Shown piece after piece: positions 11,901 to 26,900 of a stretch of DNA of 64,000 nt; the first letter of the stretch is position 1, and each line of letters opens with the position of its first letter. Source of the stretch: Epiperipatus broadwayi (taxonomy: Eukaryota; Onychophora; Udeonychophora; Euonychophora; Peripatidae); NCBI GenBank assembly GCA_028023455.1, contig JAQFVV010006215.1, forward strand, positions 9,009,950-9,073,949. The letters are read 5' to 3'. A program made the position numbers and the translations under genes. The notes beneath the pieces are model-generated. The model had not been told where the DNA came from. It saw nothing but the letters and a program-made list of their open reading frames with translations, and did not search any database.

Positions 11901-14900
11901 ATTGATTTTGGTTATTTCCAATGCAGCACTTTCTACTCTAACGGGATTATTGTTATGATCATCTTGGGAGTGGAAATTTTCAATGGAATTTTCAGTTTTA
12001 TTGGAATTTTGATCTGGAGCAATATTTATTGATTTGTCTTCATTTTGATTAGTTGTCAACTTTGTTTGATTGCTCTTAATGACTACTTTTTTTCTGTGTT
12101 TTAAGCTTGGATTCCATCTTTGTTTCATTTGGTTCTTGTAATGCTTGTGCTTTTTGATTTATTTACTCAAAATACTTACTCATATTTTAAAAGATGCTTT
12201 AAAACAATTAAAATATGACTGTATCTTACACTGCTGACTCCTTTTCCTCACCATCCTTTCTACAAAACTGGTAATATTTTGGTTTTTCAGGAGTATGAAC
12301 TGATGTGATGTGATGTGATGTACTGTGACTTCTCCTTAAACAGAGTCAGGAATCTCTCAGCAGCTATGCTCAGAGAAACCTGTTAGCCACTTTATCTTTT
12401 CCATTGTCCACCCTAAGTTTTTCCACAATCTGTTCCATCCCATTTCCACAACATAACCTTTGTCAACTCCATGACCTTCATATCTAAATCCCCCCTATCC
12501 CAAACCTAGCATAAAACCAATAACTCACTTTCGGTATAATCACTTTGTTCATATTTAATCTTCCATAACTTCATTATTTGTACCCTTTCTCTTCCAAGCA
12601 TTTACATTGAAGTAAGTACCATCTGGTGTCTGTCATGTTTTATTATAAATTCTTTATATTTTCATTTTCAATTTTTTGTGCGATAAGTCATAGCTCTAAT
12701 TTACATTTATATATAAGTAAAAGTAATACAAATTAAAACATGCAAAATTTTTCATACAGTAGTGCCACTCAGTGCACTTTAGAGTAATCAATGGATGCCA
12801 GAAAGCTTGTGCATAAAATCCCTATCTAGTACCTACTCATCCAATATCCCCAGACTAGTTTCTAGCTTTTGGTTGTCATCAGTGAGGAGCCTTGGATCTG
12901 AGAGCACTGCACCTAGATCTTATGATATAATGCAATCCTCCAACAGCCCCCTTTTATCTCTATTTAACTACAAAACTATAATAATAAAAATTGAAAACAC
13001 AATAATATTTTCAATCTAAGCTCATTAGCTTATATAGTCATATAGGTCTGAACTCAGTATGGAGAGTTTTGCCTGTTTTAATAACAGTTATGAACAAGCA
13101 TTAGAAATGGTAATCATGTGATGTTTAATGGTTTAACACCAATCCTGCCTAATAGGATAGTGGTGTCTATAGCTATTAAAGAACCAAAGATACCAAAATG
13201 TATAGGTACTGAACTGAGTTCAGACCTATATGACTATATAAACTAATGATCTTAGATTGAAAATATTATTGTGTTTTCAATTTTATTCTCATAGTTTTGT
13301 AGGTAAGTATAGATAAAAGATGGCTGCTGGAGGGTTGCATTAGATCATAAGATCTAGGTGAAGTGCTCTCAGATCCAAGGCTCCTCACTGATGAAAGCCA
13401 CAAGCTAGAAACTAGTCTGGGGATATTCGATGAGTAGGCACTAGATATGGATTTTATGCACAAGCCTTCTGACATCCATTGATTACTCTAGCTTGCACTG
13501 AGTGGCACTATTGTATGGAGAGTTTTACCTGTTTTAATAAGTTATGAGCAAGCATAAGAAATGGTGATCATGTGATGTATACAAATTAAAATGTGATTTA
13601 TTAAATTACAGTATAAATACTATGACTCTTTTCTTATGAAAATAAATTGATTATATTTATATGTTAAAGAAATTATAATTATTATTTATTTTTTGACAGT
13701 GTGCACTTAAATGGGATCTTTTTCTTGAACCTCAAAGCAATCAGTCTCTTCTTATTAATACAAGCTTTGGCATTACATTTTTTTTGAAACATAGTCAGTT
13801 TATTAATGGAAATGATTCTATAGTTTGCAGGTAAGTGAAGTTTACGATTACTATATGTGAAACATCTATAACATTACAAAGGTATATATATCATATTGAA
13901 ATGATACTTGTGTTATATTTATATATTGAATTATTTCCATCATCTAATATTAAATGTTTAGAAAAATTTAACTTTATTTAAATTTTCAAGGTAATTGAAT
14001 GTAATTGAAAATTTAAATAAAGTTAAAATTTTCTAAAGATATTCAATATTTAATATTAGATGATGAAATAGTCCAATATATAAATACAATTAAAATACCA
14101 TTATCACAAATCTTCAGCAAGCACAATATAAATATGTGTATGTGTGAGTTATAAATTTTTTTATTTTATTTATTATTGTCATTGTTATTTATTGTACACA
14201 TATAAAATATAGTGATCTTTTTTTTTTTAACAATATTAATAAAATTGTATTTAGAAAAAAAAAAAGGAATCCTAATAATAGTATCATATCATTTTATTTA
14301 ACTTGATCTGATGTAACTTTGAACATCTTATCTAATTAAATTAAGTTTAAAGGAAAGGGAAATCTTATTTTTAAAATGGTTAATGTTAAAAAATTGGAAA
14401 GAAATGACAAAAGAAAAACAGGTTGATATTAATAATTTATAACATTTATTTTAAATAAAATTAATATATGCTAAAATAATTTTCTAAGAGGAAGAGAATT
14501 AAAAAGTATAAAATAAAGAAAATAGTTTATTCAATGCCATATCATATTTCCTCAACTTTATTTAATGAATTTTTCATAAAAAATATATATATTCTATGCA
14601 GTTTGTAGCATTAAAGTTCCAGTTTTATTATTGCATATGTTCTTCAACATTAGAATAAAACTATAAATAAAGGAAAGATAAAATTTAATATAATTTTTTC
14701 ACATCAAATGTTTAAAATAAAGTGCTTTATATCAAATAAATGCCTATTCTATAATCATGTGTTTAAATGCAAAAGGAGAAATATATGGAATAAATCCTTC
14801 TACTATTTTTGAAAATTCTCATATGAAAGAAATTGTTATCTAAAGACTTTTTTTTATATTATATTTTTCCTTCAATCTAAAGTACTATTTGGTGCTGCAA

Positions 14901-17900
14901 AGAAAACATTTTTTTTTTAAAAAAAGAAGTTGTTTATTCATTTGAAACATTTTGCATATGTGTTTTATTAATATTATTTATATTTGTTTATTTTGTTAAG
15001 AAATTTATGAAAGACATCATGCTGTATATAATAGATGATATTCATTATTAACATTAAATTTATTATTTTCTTTGGTAAAATTAATATAATATTAATAGTA
15101 GGAAATTAATATTATAGTTTTTTACAATTTCATAGTTATTCCTGGGTAGAGGCATGAGATGATGTTAAATATAAAAAGGGGAAAAGATCTTATTATTTAT
15201 TTGATAAAAAGTGATAGGATGAAGGGCAAATAAGATAATCTATTTAAGCTATTTTTTAAATTTTTTATTAAAACCGAGTATTAATTAATAACAATTAAAT
15301 TAAATTTAACATTACTAATGTATAATAAATAGGAATTAATCTTAATACGTATTTAATTCTGTTAAAATCCTATCACTGTGTGCAGTTCTTGAGGATTAAA
15401 GTTATAATTTTTGTCCAAGCTCTGGTTTATTCTGTTAGATTAATGGTATACATTAATTAGAAGTTTCATTATTAAAAAATATAATTTATTAAATTTAAGA
15501 TTTTGAATAGTTTTTTTAAATGTTTTCAATAACTTAAATCCTGTTGTAATCTCATAGTGATACAGATAGTATTTAATGAACTTAAAAATGTATTAATTAT
15601 TTGAAAAAGAAAAACCCATTATCCTTTATACTCACTATTTATCATTATCATACTTCTCCTTTTTCTTTCCCATTGTATTAAATATGAATATGAACTCTTA
15701 ATTCATCTGTTATATATATATATCCTTTTCTGCATCCATTATCTGCTCTCTTTGGTCCCAAATTCAGTATCATTAAATACATTTTATTTTAAAGATAGAG
15801 ACCATTATTTTTCAAATTGTCATTTTGGTTTTCCGTATACCATTTATAAATCATGATTAGGATGTAAAAAAATTTCACATGGATAGTTTTGTTTTAATTT
15901 AAAAAGATATACAAATATTATTATTTTCTCTCTTTCTCTCTTTATAATATATACATCCTCACATAATTAGTTTTCTCATTGAATAATATTCTGATAATTA
16001 AAATTTAAAAATTCTGATTCCAAAGCAAAATATTATTTTTTTGCAAAAACATCTTTATAATTTTGTTTCTAATAAAATTTCTTTCAAATTTCTTTTATTC
16101 TGAGATTTAAGAGCTTTTTATCATCTATAATCATTACCCCCTTCCCCCCATGTAATGCTTTAAATTATCTTAAATCTCTCTTACGTGTGTATCTGTTACA
16201 AATAGATTAAACTTCATACTTTAAATTGAAATAAAAAAATAGAATCATTTAAATTTTATTTAAAAGGCTTTTTAAATGATATAGAAATAAGTTTGTCATG
16301 AAATATTGACATTATTTTTTTCATTATTTTGTATATAATTAATTACTAAAGTATTTTTAGTGCAGAGTACATTATACCTATAATCCAAGGCTCAAATTAG
16401 GGCCAAATGAAATTTTTTCAAGAGGCTTAGGATTTTTATCCCAGATAATTAAATGCCTTAGCTAGAGGTAAAATAAAAGTGAATTAAAAAAACATTAAAC
16501 ACTTTTATTCACATAAATGTACTAGAAAAAAAAAGTACTAAAAACTAAAAAATAAATTTTCTTCAGTTTGTGACCAAAATAAAAATATGTGTACAAATAG
16601 TCTAAGAATATTATTGATATAATTAATAGATAAATTAAATCTTTTTCATAAAATTATATTATTTTATATAGTGCTATGTTTTTATTCTGTAATAGTAATA
16701 ATAGCAATTAAGCCAATGCACATGTGCTTTAAAGATAAATTATAAATGAATACTCTCACTTTTCCAGACACAAGATATAGTTTTTTAGAAAAGGTGGAAT
16801 GAATCCACCCATCCTTTCGACCCAAACATTTATGTATGACAAATCTTAAGCGTATGGAAATGAGAGCATGAAGATGTTAAGCAATCACTTTAAATTACAT
16901 TTATTATGCTTGAACGAATGACACTTGCAAAATCTTTACAAAGCCATTACAAAGATCTGCAATATTAGTCTATCAGTAACACTCAAATTTTTGTGCATTT
17001 GAGTAGTTTATCCCAGTACTTACTATTAAGTATTATCATTTTTCCTTTTTCTGTAATTTGAATTATATTTTTATAGTTGTTTTTGTTAATCACATAAGCT
17101 TCTATTATTTAATGCCTGACCAAGAGGGTTCTTTTTGGTTCTATGGATTATGCTAAACTGATATTAATATTATAGACAGAATAACAAAAGATTATATTCT
17201 GAGTGCTTGCTTATATATATATAATTAATTTTTCTTAAACCAATTGTACCTAAATTAAATTTAAGCATTATGGACGCTTAGATAAGAAAAACTTAAGTTT
17301 TAATGTTTGTTATAATATTATGCTAAGCTGCTTTCGATATCTTGGTCTGATATCATATACTATTAATGTGATATCAGACCAAGATATCGAAAGTTGCGTA
17401 GCATAATATTATAACAAACATTAAAACTTAAGCTTTTCTTATCTGCATTGAATATGATATTATTGAAAGTGGCCTAACACAATACTATAACAAATGTTAA
17501 AAGTTAAGCTTTTATTATCTAAGCGTTCCTATTGCTTATAATTTAATTGAGTGCTTGCTTGTAACTAGAATCTTTTATAGGCATAAAGACTAGTAAGATC
17601 TGGAGGAGGATTGGAATTAATACCCCAAAACTATAGGCTAGTATTTATAGTACTTTATTATAGTAATATCAAACAGTTACTTCATCATCATAGCATGCTC
17701 TAGTATATGCCACAATTTTAATGAAATTAAATTATAAATTCTAGGACATAACTGAAGTTTACTGTGATCCTCTTTGTCATAAAAAGTTATATCTTTCAAC
17801 AATACACTAAAAGTATTCATTGATGAATAATATCTTCATATTATATTACATTTGATACATAACTTGAACTTGATAGTCACAAAATCATAATTGGTTAAGC

Positions 17901-20900
17901 AATTATAGTACCATATCTTTTCTGACAGATTTTGCTATTAACTATCATCAAAAAATTTGGAGTTTTTAAATAAATACATAGTTTAATCATTGGATTTATG
18001 TATTTGAGAAACCACATTTCCATCATTTAATTACATGCACAATGTTTTTTTTTTTCCTTTTTAAGTTTTTATTCCTTGTCTTTCTTTTCCCCCTTGGAAT
18101 TATAATAATACCATACTTATTTATGAATGGCTTCTTACAGTTGTGATGTATGTGTGTATGTATATATGTATCTGTCATTTTAAATTATTTCATATATAAA
18201 TGACAACAAATGTTTTTTCACACCTTTCTCATCTATAAGGATAGACAAAAGACCAGTCATGTGAAGAATAATCAGCAGGTAGATGATTCATGATTGTTAT
18301 TTTTATATTTATTTGTTGACATTTCAATATAATTTACTCAATAATAATGATTGATTCCAATAGTAGAAAGCTGACTTATCAGATAAGTCATAAATATTCA
18401 CAAAACATCCAATTATTTAATAAAATATATATTATTTTAAATACAAGTATATTTTATATACCTGGAATCTAGATGTAATATAAGGAATTTGAATACAGAC
18501 TTTCAAGCTTCCTTCAGCCATCCACTCTATTTCTTACAACCGATATACATGACCATACACATATGAAAAAGGTAAATGCTCTCCAATATATATATATTGT
18601 AATTTTGCCGTGATTTTTTTCACCCCCACCCCCTTAGTTGTTTTGAAATTTAACAAATTTTTTTACCATTTTAAATTAAACCCTTAGAATTCAATTACTT
18701 CTGCATTGAAAAAAATAACTGGGATGTTACTGCTGTTTTTTCCAATATAAATATTATTTTTTTATATCATTATATGGCAGAATCCAAAAAGAACATTAGA
18801 CATAATTTTTTTGCTGAAAAAACTTATAAAAACATTTACTTATTATTTATCATAATCAATAAGGTGTTACTTTTTTTTTTGTGCACCTGTAAATTCAATA
18901 ATTTGTTATAGTGTATAGTATAAATTAAATTATATTACTTATATAAAGATAACTATGTAATTGTTATCAGGGAATATGAATGTTAAGTTCTTTACCAGAA
19001 GGCATGTAGAGTTTGTGATTACTTACCATTCTAGCTAATTGTAATTAATTTATCTGTGATATTTTAACAATTCATATGTTTGTTTGTTTGTATTTGATTA
19101 AATTATTTTTATTATTTCATTGTATTTTTTTACAATTTATTTTAATTTGCTTAAATTTGGCTTGTTTTTAATCTCATTATTAGATATTTTGGCTTATATT
19201 TAATTTATTAACTTTAGTAATTATTGCATAATTTATTATTTGACTTGTATAATGTATTTTTCTTCTTATGACTGTTTTAACTTTTTTTGTTATTAGTTTT
19301 CATAAAAAATTTAGAGAGTATGGAGAATATTGGTCAATTATTACAGAAGAACAAGGAAATCACATAAAATGTGAACCATTTCTCACAAATAATCCTGGTC
19401 TGGAATATTTACGTAAGTAGTCTATTTTTAAAATAACATTTTTATGTGTTAACACTGAATATATAAATGTGTGTGTACATTTACATTTATGTATATTTAT
19501 GAACATTCTTTTTCAGCTCTTTTAATTGCAGCCTGCGTTTTAGTTGGCTTATTTTTTTTATGGATAATTGGAAAATGGATTTTCATGAAAGGGTAAGTCT
19601 GTTATTAAATGACTTATGTTTCGAAGCATGTTTCTTTTTTTTGCTCCATCTATATATGTATATCCTATGTATATATGTGTGAGTATATAATTATTCTGTT
19701 TAGTAATATGTTCAGTAGTCAAGATAATTAGTCATGTGATTAAACCAGTAATATTAGTGATACACTTACCATTTTTAATTTAATTTACACAAAAATCTTA
19801 TATTTAAAGCAGTTGTAATATGCTCTGGTGTTAAAAAGACATCATACAATAATGAAATCTTTTAAACATTAACATGCTTATATGTATGCACATGTTATAA
19901 ATATATATGTGTATATATGTATGAATATTTTTTAAGAGACCAGAATTTTTCTTTAAGCAATCTGAAATTTTTGAAAGACAAAATTGATAACCAGTAAGGT
20001 TTTTTATTTTTTAGGTGTAAATACTATGCTTAAAAAATTGTTCAAAGCTACAAATATATTCATATTTTTTAAAATTTGAATAATTTCTAACAAAACAAAG
20101 AAGATGAAAATCTGACTGCAAGATGTACAATTTCTAAGCAATGAAATGAAGCATTTTCATATAACAACATTACTAAAATTTCTGTAAATCAAATTACCAG
20201 AATTAAATGATTATCTCAAAATAAAAAATAATAATAACTATATCAAAATTTACAAAGCTCTACAAAACAGATGGTACTCTTTCACCATTTTAATCTAAAT
20301 CTTTTATTAAAAGTTCTCACTCAATGGCTGGTTAGTAATAACACATTCTTCTGTGCATTCTATGCAGTGCAATATTTTATTATTTCATAGTTTAAAAAAT
20401 AGCTGATAGTTTTTACTTTTCAAAACTGTAATATACATAATAGATATAAATATCATATTATAGCAAATTAAATATACAAAAGAAAAAAAATTATATTAAT
20501 ATCAAATTACATGTCACTAAACACCAAATTTTATTTGTATATTATTTTAAAAATAAGCAATTTTAAATGCTTCACATCTAATCTTCTAAATGTATATATT
20601 ACTTACCTTATTAAATATTATTTTTTTGAAAAATATTACTTTTAAAATATTTTTTTAAAAATATATTACTTAAAACACAACAAATTATATATCTATACTA
20701 TAACATTTACATTATTAAAAAATAATTTTTTTCTAATGTTTCACTATTTAAAAAGAAAAAAACTGTTTAATGTTTGCAACAAATTAATTAAACAGGAAAA
20801 TATTTAGAGAGAAAATATTAATTTGGATAATAAATTATTTTTAGAAAAGGACTTCAGCATTTAATAGGCCATTAAGCTAAAAAAAAAAAAAGTAATATAT

Positions 20901-23900
20901 TGGCATTACTAAATCATATTAGAGCTAGAAAAATAATGCATGATATCTCAATTAAAACTTGACCATAATTGGTGCTGTTTAGATCAGATCTTATCTAAAG
21001 CTCATATATCAGTTTGTTTTTTTTAATGGCTGAATATAAAGATATGAAAAGTATTGAACAGTTAGTCTCTATATCTTGAAATAAATCTAATTTAAATGTT
21101 AAATTTTATTTTTCATCTTTCTGCAAAATCTTTTTTTTTTGATGATTTGCTTACGAACCTACATGATCACAAATTGAATAATATATTGAATAAATAGCAG
21201 AACAGAGAAGATCCTATATAATGTTAAATATTTCTTCTAATTGTAAAACATATTTTAAGCATAAAAAGATTCTCTATAATGGGCCAGTCTTTAGGTATTT
21301 CATCCAATCTATGAGTAAGAATTATTTTTGAAACTAGACATATAATTTCACAATCTCACATATTGATTAAATTTCAATTATTTTTACATTATAGTATTAG
21401 TAACGGATCATTCAAATGTAACTATGAAAATCACAGTGTTTAGAATAAATACAATTTATAGTTTTGATTTGGATATTGCACTGTGTGCACTAAAAAAAAA
21501 CTTTACTGTTTATTATGCTTCCAAAGAAAAAAAATAGATAATTAAAAAAATAAAGATTTAGTATATAAAAAATAAAATTGAATAGGATCAAAAGTATGGA
21601 GTAATGTTTGAAGAAAAAAAAGATATAAACAGTGTTATCCTGAAGGCCTTTTTATTTCAGGAAAGTATTGTGATTAAATAGTTGAATGTACCAAAAAGCA
21701 CTTTGACAAACATAAGTTGATTATGAGTAATTGAATGTGCTAAAAAATAATTTAATTTAAATGACAGAAACTTTTTGTTCCTGTATTGTTTGATAATCAA
21801 ATGTTTCATTCTGATTCTTTATATTGATTTATATATAAAATTGAGAAAGAAACATAATATGTTTATGTTCACTAATTGTAGAATCTAAGTATAAATTCCA
21901 CATTATTTTAAACATGCTGATAAAGAAAAATTGCAGGCAATTTTATTGGAATTGTAGTGATTAATAATGCAGTGCAGAATTTATATAAATGCACCCACAA
22001 TAACCTTTAAATTTTGGGAGTTGAAAAATTATAAAGTGCTAAAGCATATAGATTATGTTGATGTTATATTTTAAAAAAAAAATCCATTCCCAACTCTTGT
22101 AATGCATTACAAAATTCTACTCGTGTTTGTTCATTAACTGCAAAATTTGACTTCAATTTAAGATAGATTTTAAATTTAAATATTTTCTTGCTATGTGTAT
22201 ATATAATTGAAATTATTGCTTGATCAGTTTTATAATCCAGTTTTTAATTAGTTACTTGCTTAGTTAAATCTTGGCTGAGATCTAATTAAAAAACTAAAAA
22301 GAAAATCCCATTAAACTTTCAATATTTGCATTAAAATACATTCAGTGTTTATAGTGTAATGGAAAATGGTATGAAATTGAATTTTTACTCTAATTTTTTT
22401 CTAAATCTTTTTTCTTTATGTATATATAAATTAATGCAATATTGAGTATGACGTCAAATTTGAATGTTCACTTTAGATCTTTGTAATGTTTGTAAGCTTA
22501 ATGCAAAATGGAATGAATTTAAATTTATAATTTAAATCTATATAAGTAAATCATTTATTTTATATAGCGTGATGTTTTTTATAAACTGTAATATTTAAAC
22601 AGCATTAAGCTGTTGCACATGCCCTTTGCAGATTTTAACTATAAATGAATGAATACTAACACTTCAACCACATGATAAAGTCTTTGGAAAAGATAGAATG
22701 GCCATTCTTTCTTTTCCAAAGACTTTATCATGTGGTTGAAGTGTTAGTATTCATTCATTTATAGTTAAAATCTGCAAAGCGCATGTGCAACAGCTTAATG
22801 CTGTTTAAATATTACAATTTAAATCTATGTATTTTCACTCCATTCCTTCCCCAATTCTTTCTCTCTGTATATTTAAGGGAGCATATATTTCAGATTTATC
22901 TATGCATACATTTACTTGTTATTATTATCATCATTATGTTAACATTTTGATTAGATTACACATTACACCAACCATTGTTTGGATAATAGAGATAATTTAG
23001 AGATACTTGAAAATCATACATATATGTTCACATCATTTACCTTTCAAAATCTTTGCTTTAATGTACATGCACATATATAGTTTTACTTCTTTTCTTTTTA
23101 ATATAATTCAATATAATACAAGTTTTGATCTATTTAAATTATATCATTTACATATACATATTATTTAAATATCATTTCTGACACTTGAGGATAAATAAAA
23201 CTGCCTTCAGTAGACTGTGCAGGATATTATAAATAATAATTTTTTCTTTTAAACACAGAAATGTGTCTTATATTGATTAGTGCAAAATTTATCTTTTTCA
23301 CTCTTTTTCTTTTCTCTCTCTTCTTATCTATATTTATATGTGTGTGACTATATATATAGAGATATAATTTTTTTATTATCTATATATATTAATCATCATT
23401 ATTTCTTTTATATTTTCTCTTCTTTTTTTTTTTACCAAATTGTCTTCATTCATTTAGGCTGATACATTCAGAGTCTGGTTATTATGAATCCCTCATAGTC
23501 ACTCATCTCTCTCTGTTGTGAGAATTGAGGGCTTGCATATCCATATTTCATTCTTAAATTACATGCACAGCAATTTTGATTTGTTTGTTTTTTTGTACTT
23601 TTTTTTTGGGGGGGGGGGGGGTTTCTGTTTCTTTGCTTTTTTTAAAATCTTCTGGAGTTTATGGGTATATATTAGTAATAATGATGTATATCATTTATAA
23701 CATCAATATTGGTAATGTTACTGATTTTGATGTTCAATTTATTTTGTTGTCATTATGGCATAATGTGTATGCATTCATGTAAATGTTCACTTATTAAAAT
23801 CAAAGACTGTTTTTGAAGAAATACTAAATTTTTTAAAACTGTAATGTATATTTTTTGTTATTAAATTTTAAAAATGTTAATCAAAAATGGATTCTTTTTT

Positions 23901-26900
23901 TAACATATAAATAGTTATTAGATATAATAAAGTCACTTCTTAAAATACATAAATATATATTTTATAAGTACTTGGATATTTCTTCTTAAATTCATTTTTA
24001 TATATACAGTATATACATAATAAAACAAATCACTGGAATTTTTCTATAGTTTTCAATATACCACCACATAAATGTTACTGGTTTATTGAAAATTGTAGAA
24101 TTCCAGTATTTTATTTTATTACATATTATTGTATCTGATATTATGTATATATCTATGTATATATAATTATTAGTTTACATGAAATGATTTACTTAAAAAC
24201 AGCATAGTGAAGTCTTTCAATTGTTGATGACAAAACATTTATTTGCTACAAAATGAGATATCTTTTTTGGAAGCTGTTCATGTTAAAGTTACTATAAAAT
24301 TCAGACATCACCAATTTGTTCCAATAAAATTTAATTGTATTTCAAATATTCAACAATAATATTTATATATGTAGATACCCTTTAGTTAGTCCATAAGTGG
24401 AGCTCTTACTGGAAAGTCATCCTCTTCATAGCTCTCACAGAATGGCTCTGGAAAGTTGGTTTGCAGCAGTGAAAGGTACCTTTTTATATTTATTTGGCTC
24501 TTTAAAGGCCTTACTTTGCTGCTAATGTACTCTTTCATTTAGTAAATCTCATTTTTAGTGCATTTTTAACACAATTTCCCTATGATTACCTTGTGCTTAT
24601 CAGCACTCAACTACCTCATTTCCACCCATGTTTGGTGGGTGGTTCAACTGTTTCATGAACCAGAAAAGGTTTTATTCCCTCTTAGACTCTTAAATGTTTT
24701 TCCTACTCCAATTTCCTGTCACTCAGAACTTGTTTATAATGTTTTTTGTGTGTTCTTACAGTTATTTAGGCCATTTTTAATGATCTTTTTTTTCAGACCC
24801 CCTCCTCTGAGGTAACTTACCGCCTAAAATTCCACTTAATTTTTACATTACTCAACTAAAATTATTAATAACAAGTTTTCCAGTGTTTTTTTTTTTTGCT
24901 TTTACATGAATATATTTAATTTTTCTATTTCAAAATTGTTTTCTTCGTATTACTTTTCATTCTGTCAAACGGTTTAAAGATGGCCGCCACCCCTAGCGGA
25001 AAAAAATGTGCAGAGTCCTAAACTACATGAACTAAAATCTTCAAAATTACCCAAATTTTATCCAAATCGTATTTCAAACAAAACTTAACTAAAAACATCA
25101 TCACCAAAGAACTTATTTCAAAGTCTCCATCTCCTTGTCCTCTGGATTGTCCTCCCTTTCAGGCTGTGGTTTGCTCTATCAAAGGTAAAAAGCAAGTCAA
25201 AAAGAACATGACCAATCATAATGTCATTCCAAGTACAACAGGGAAAACTAAAATTATCTCATCTACAAAGGGCAAAAATCAGCCTGTTGCATCTAAGCAT
25301 AACTCAGAAATCTCCTTATTCATCCCTGAAACCTCTAAAGACTTAACACATAGTAATTCCTCCAAAGTTAATGTCACTATGGATCCTCCTATCAATCCGC
25401 CATGGCAGCCAAGCCTATCAACATTGCTCCTTACCAAAGACTCTTTTTGCCTGAATTACACACCCTTTCCATATCTCCTTCCCATATTCATATGTTTCTC
25501 TTTCCTCTTCACCATATTGTACTTGAATTTCATTTTGTCATGTAATCATCTCTTTGTAAACCTTTTTTAACTGTTATGTATTTTGTCTTTTTGATGAATA
25601 AAAAGCTTTCATCACTGAGAAAAAAAAAAGAATATAATAGTTTTGTGTTGTCTCTAACTTATATATATATAATAAATAATGCTCTTTATTGTTCAATTTT
25701 TAAATAAATTTTTCACAATATTAATAGCTATAATAATATTAAAATATATATATATTTCTCCAGTTAAACCAGCAATTTATTGACAATTAGAATTTTAAAT
25801 ATCCATTTTACCACAAAACTATAGCAATAATAAATTTTTATGTCAATGCAGTATATTTTTATTATTACTCTTGCATAAGCATCTGCTGGTCACATTAAAA
25901 TATTTATTTAAATTTCCCATTATAGGTAGTAGTACTTGTGCTGTTATTTATTATAGTTATTTTGAATTATGCATTAATAGAATTATTATTATTTAATATA
26001 TATTGCAGAGTTACTATTTTTGACAAGTTCGGTATTTGCTCTGGAACATTGCAGTTAATCAATAGTGTGAGTTAATCATTATTTCAAATAATTACTTATT
26101 AATATGTTTATACATCAAAATTAATTATTTTCAAAAAAAAAAACACTTCTAAATGAAACTATTATTGTTAATTATTTTATTTATGTATATATAATTTTTT
26201 TGTGTGTTTTTTTTAAAAAAAAAATGTTCATTTTATATATTTCAAACAAAACATTACATAATTTTTCACTAGTTTTTTTTGTCTGCTTTGGAAGCAGTAA
26301 TAATTCAGATGACTCTGGAGCATATCTATGTATATACACACATAACGTTTTATTAAAACTTTTAAGTCATATACTTTATATATAGTATTTTCTAATTTTA
26401 AAATTATAATTAAAATGCATGTGTGTAAATAAATATCACTGAAGAATCTTGCTGTGTGTAATCATTTGGTATTGTGATAGAATGATAGACTGGAGTTACA
26501 ATATTCATGATCATAATCCATCTCTGTCACTTCCAATGCTTTTAAACTTCTTATGAACTTTCGAATGCATGTGTATAAATAAATATCACTGAAGAATCTT
26601 GCTGTGTGTATTCATTTGGTATTGTGATAGAATGATAGACTGGAGTTACAATATTCATGATCATAATCCATCTCTGTCACTTCCAATGCTTTTAAACTTC
26701 TTATGAACTTTTGAACAATAAAAGCATTTTTTTATTTTTACTTTTTATTTATTGTAGAATCTTGAAAAAAAAAAATCATTATCAATATATATAGGCATAC
26801 CTTAATTTTAGATACCTCAACTTCTGTGCTTTGTCAATGGATTTAAATTATAGCCATGTTTCAAAATTTTATCCATATGCTGTTCTCTTTCATTTGATTT

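Larger units (their letters stand above)
12726..13591. repeat. Family A inverted composite (minus unit then plus unit)
   Basis: A minus-oriented unit (12739-about 13055) meets plus-oriented sequence. The plus part starts inside a monomer tail (13061) and runs through one full monomer to 13578. The 13-mer ATACAAATTAAAA occurs at 12726-12738 and 13579-13591 and may be a target duplication. Part of the left 13-mer also resembles the element's own end, so this is less secure than in the block at 55506-56888. Two hammerhead motifs lie inside, at 12839-12897 (minus) and 13373-13431 (plus). Confidence 0.75.
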
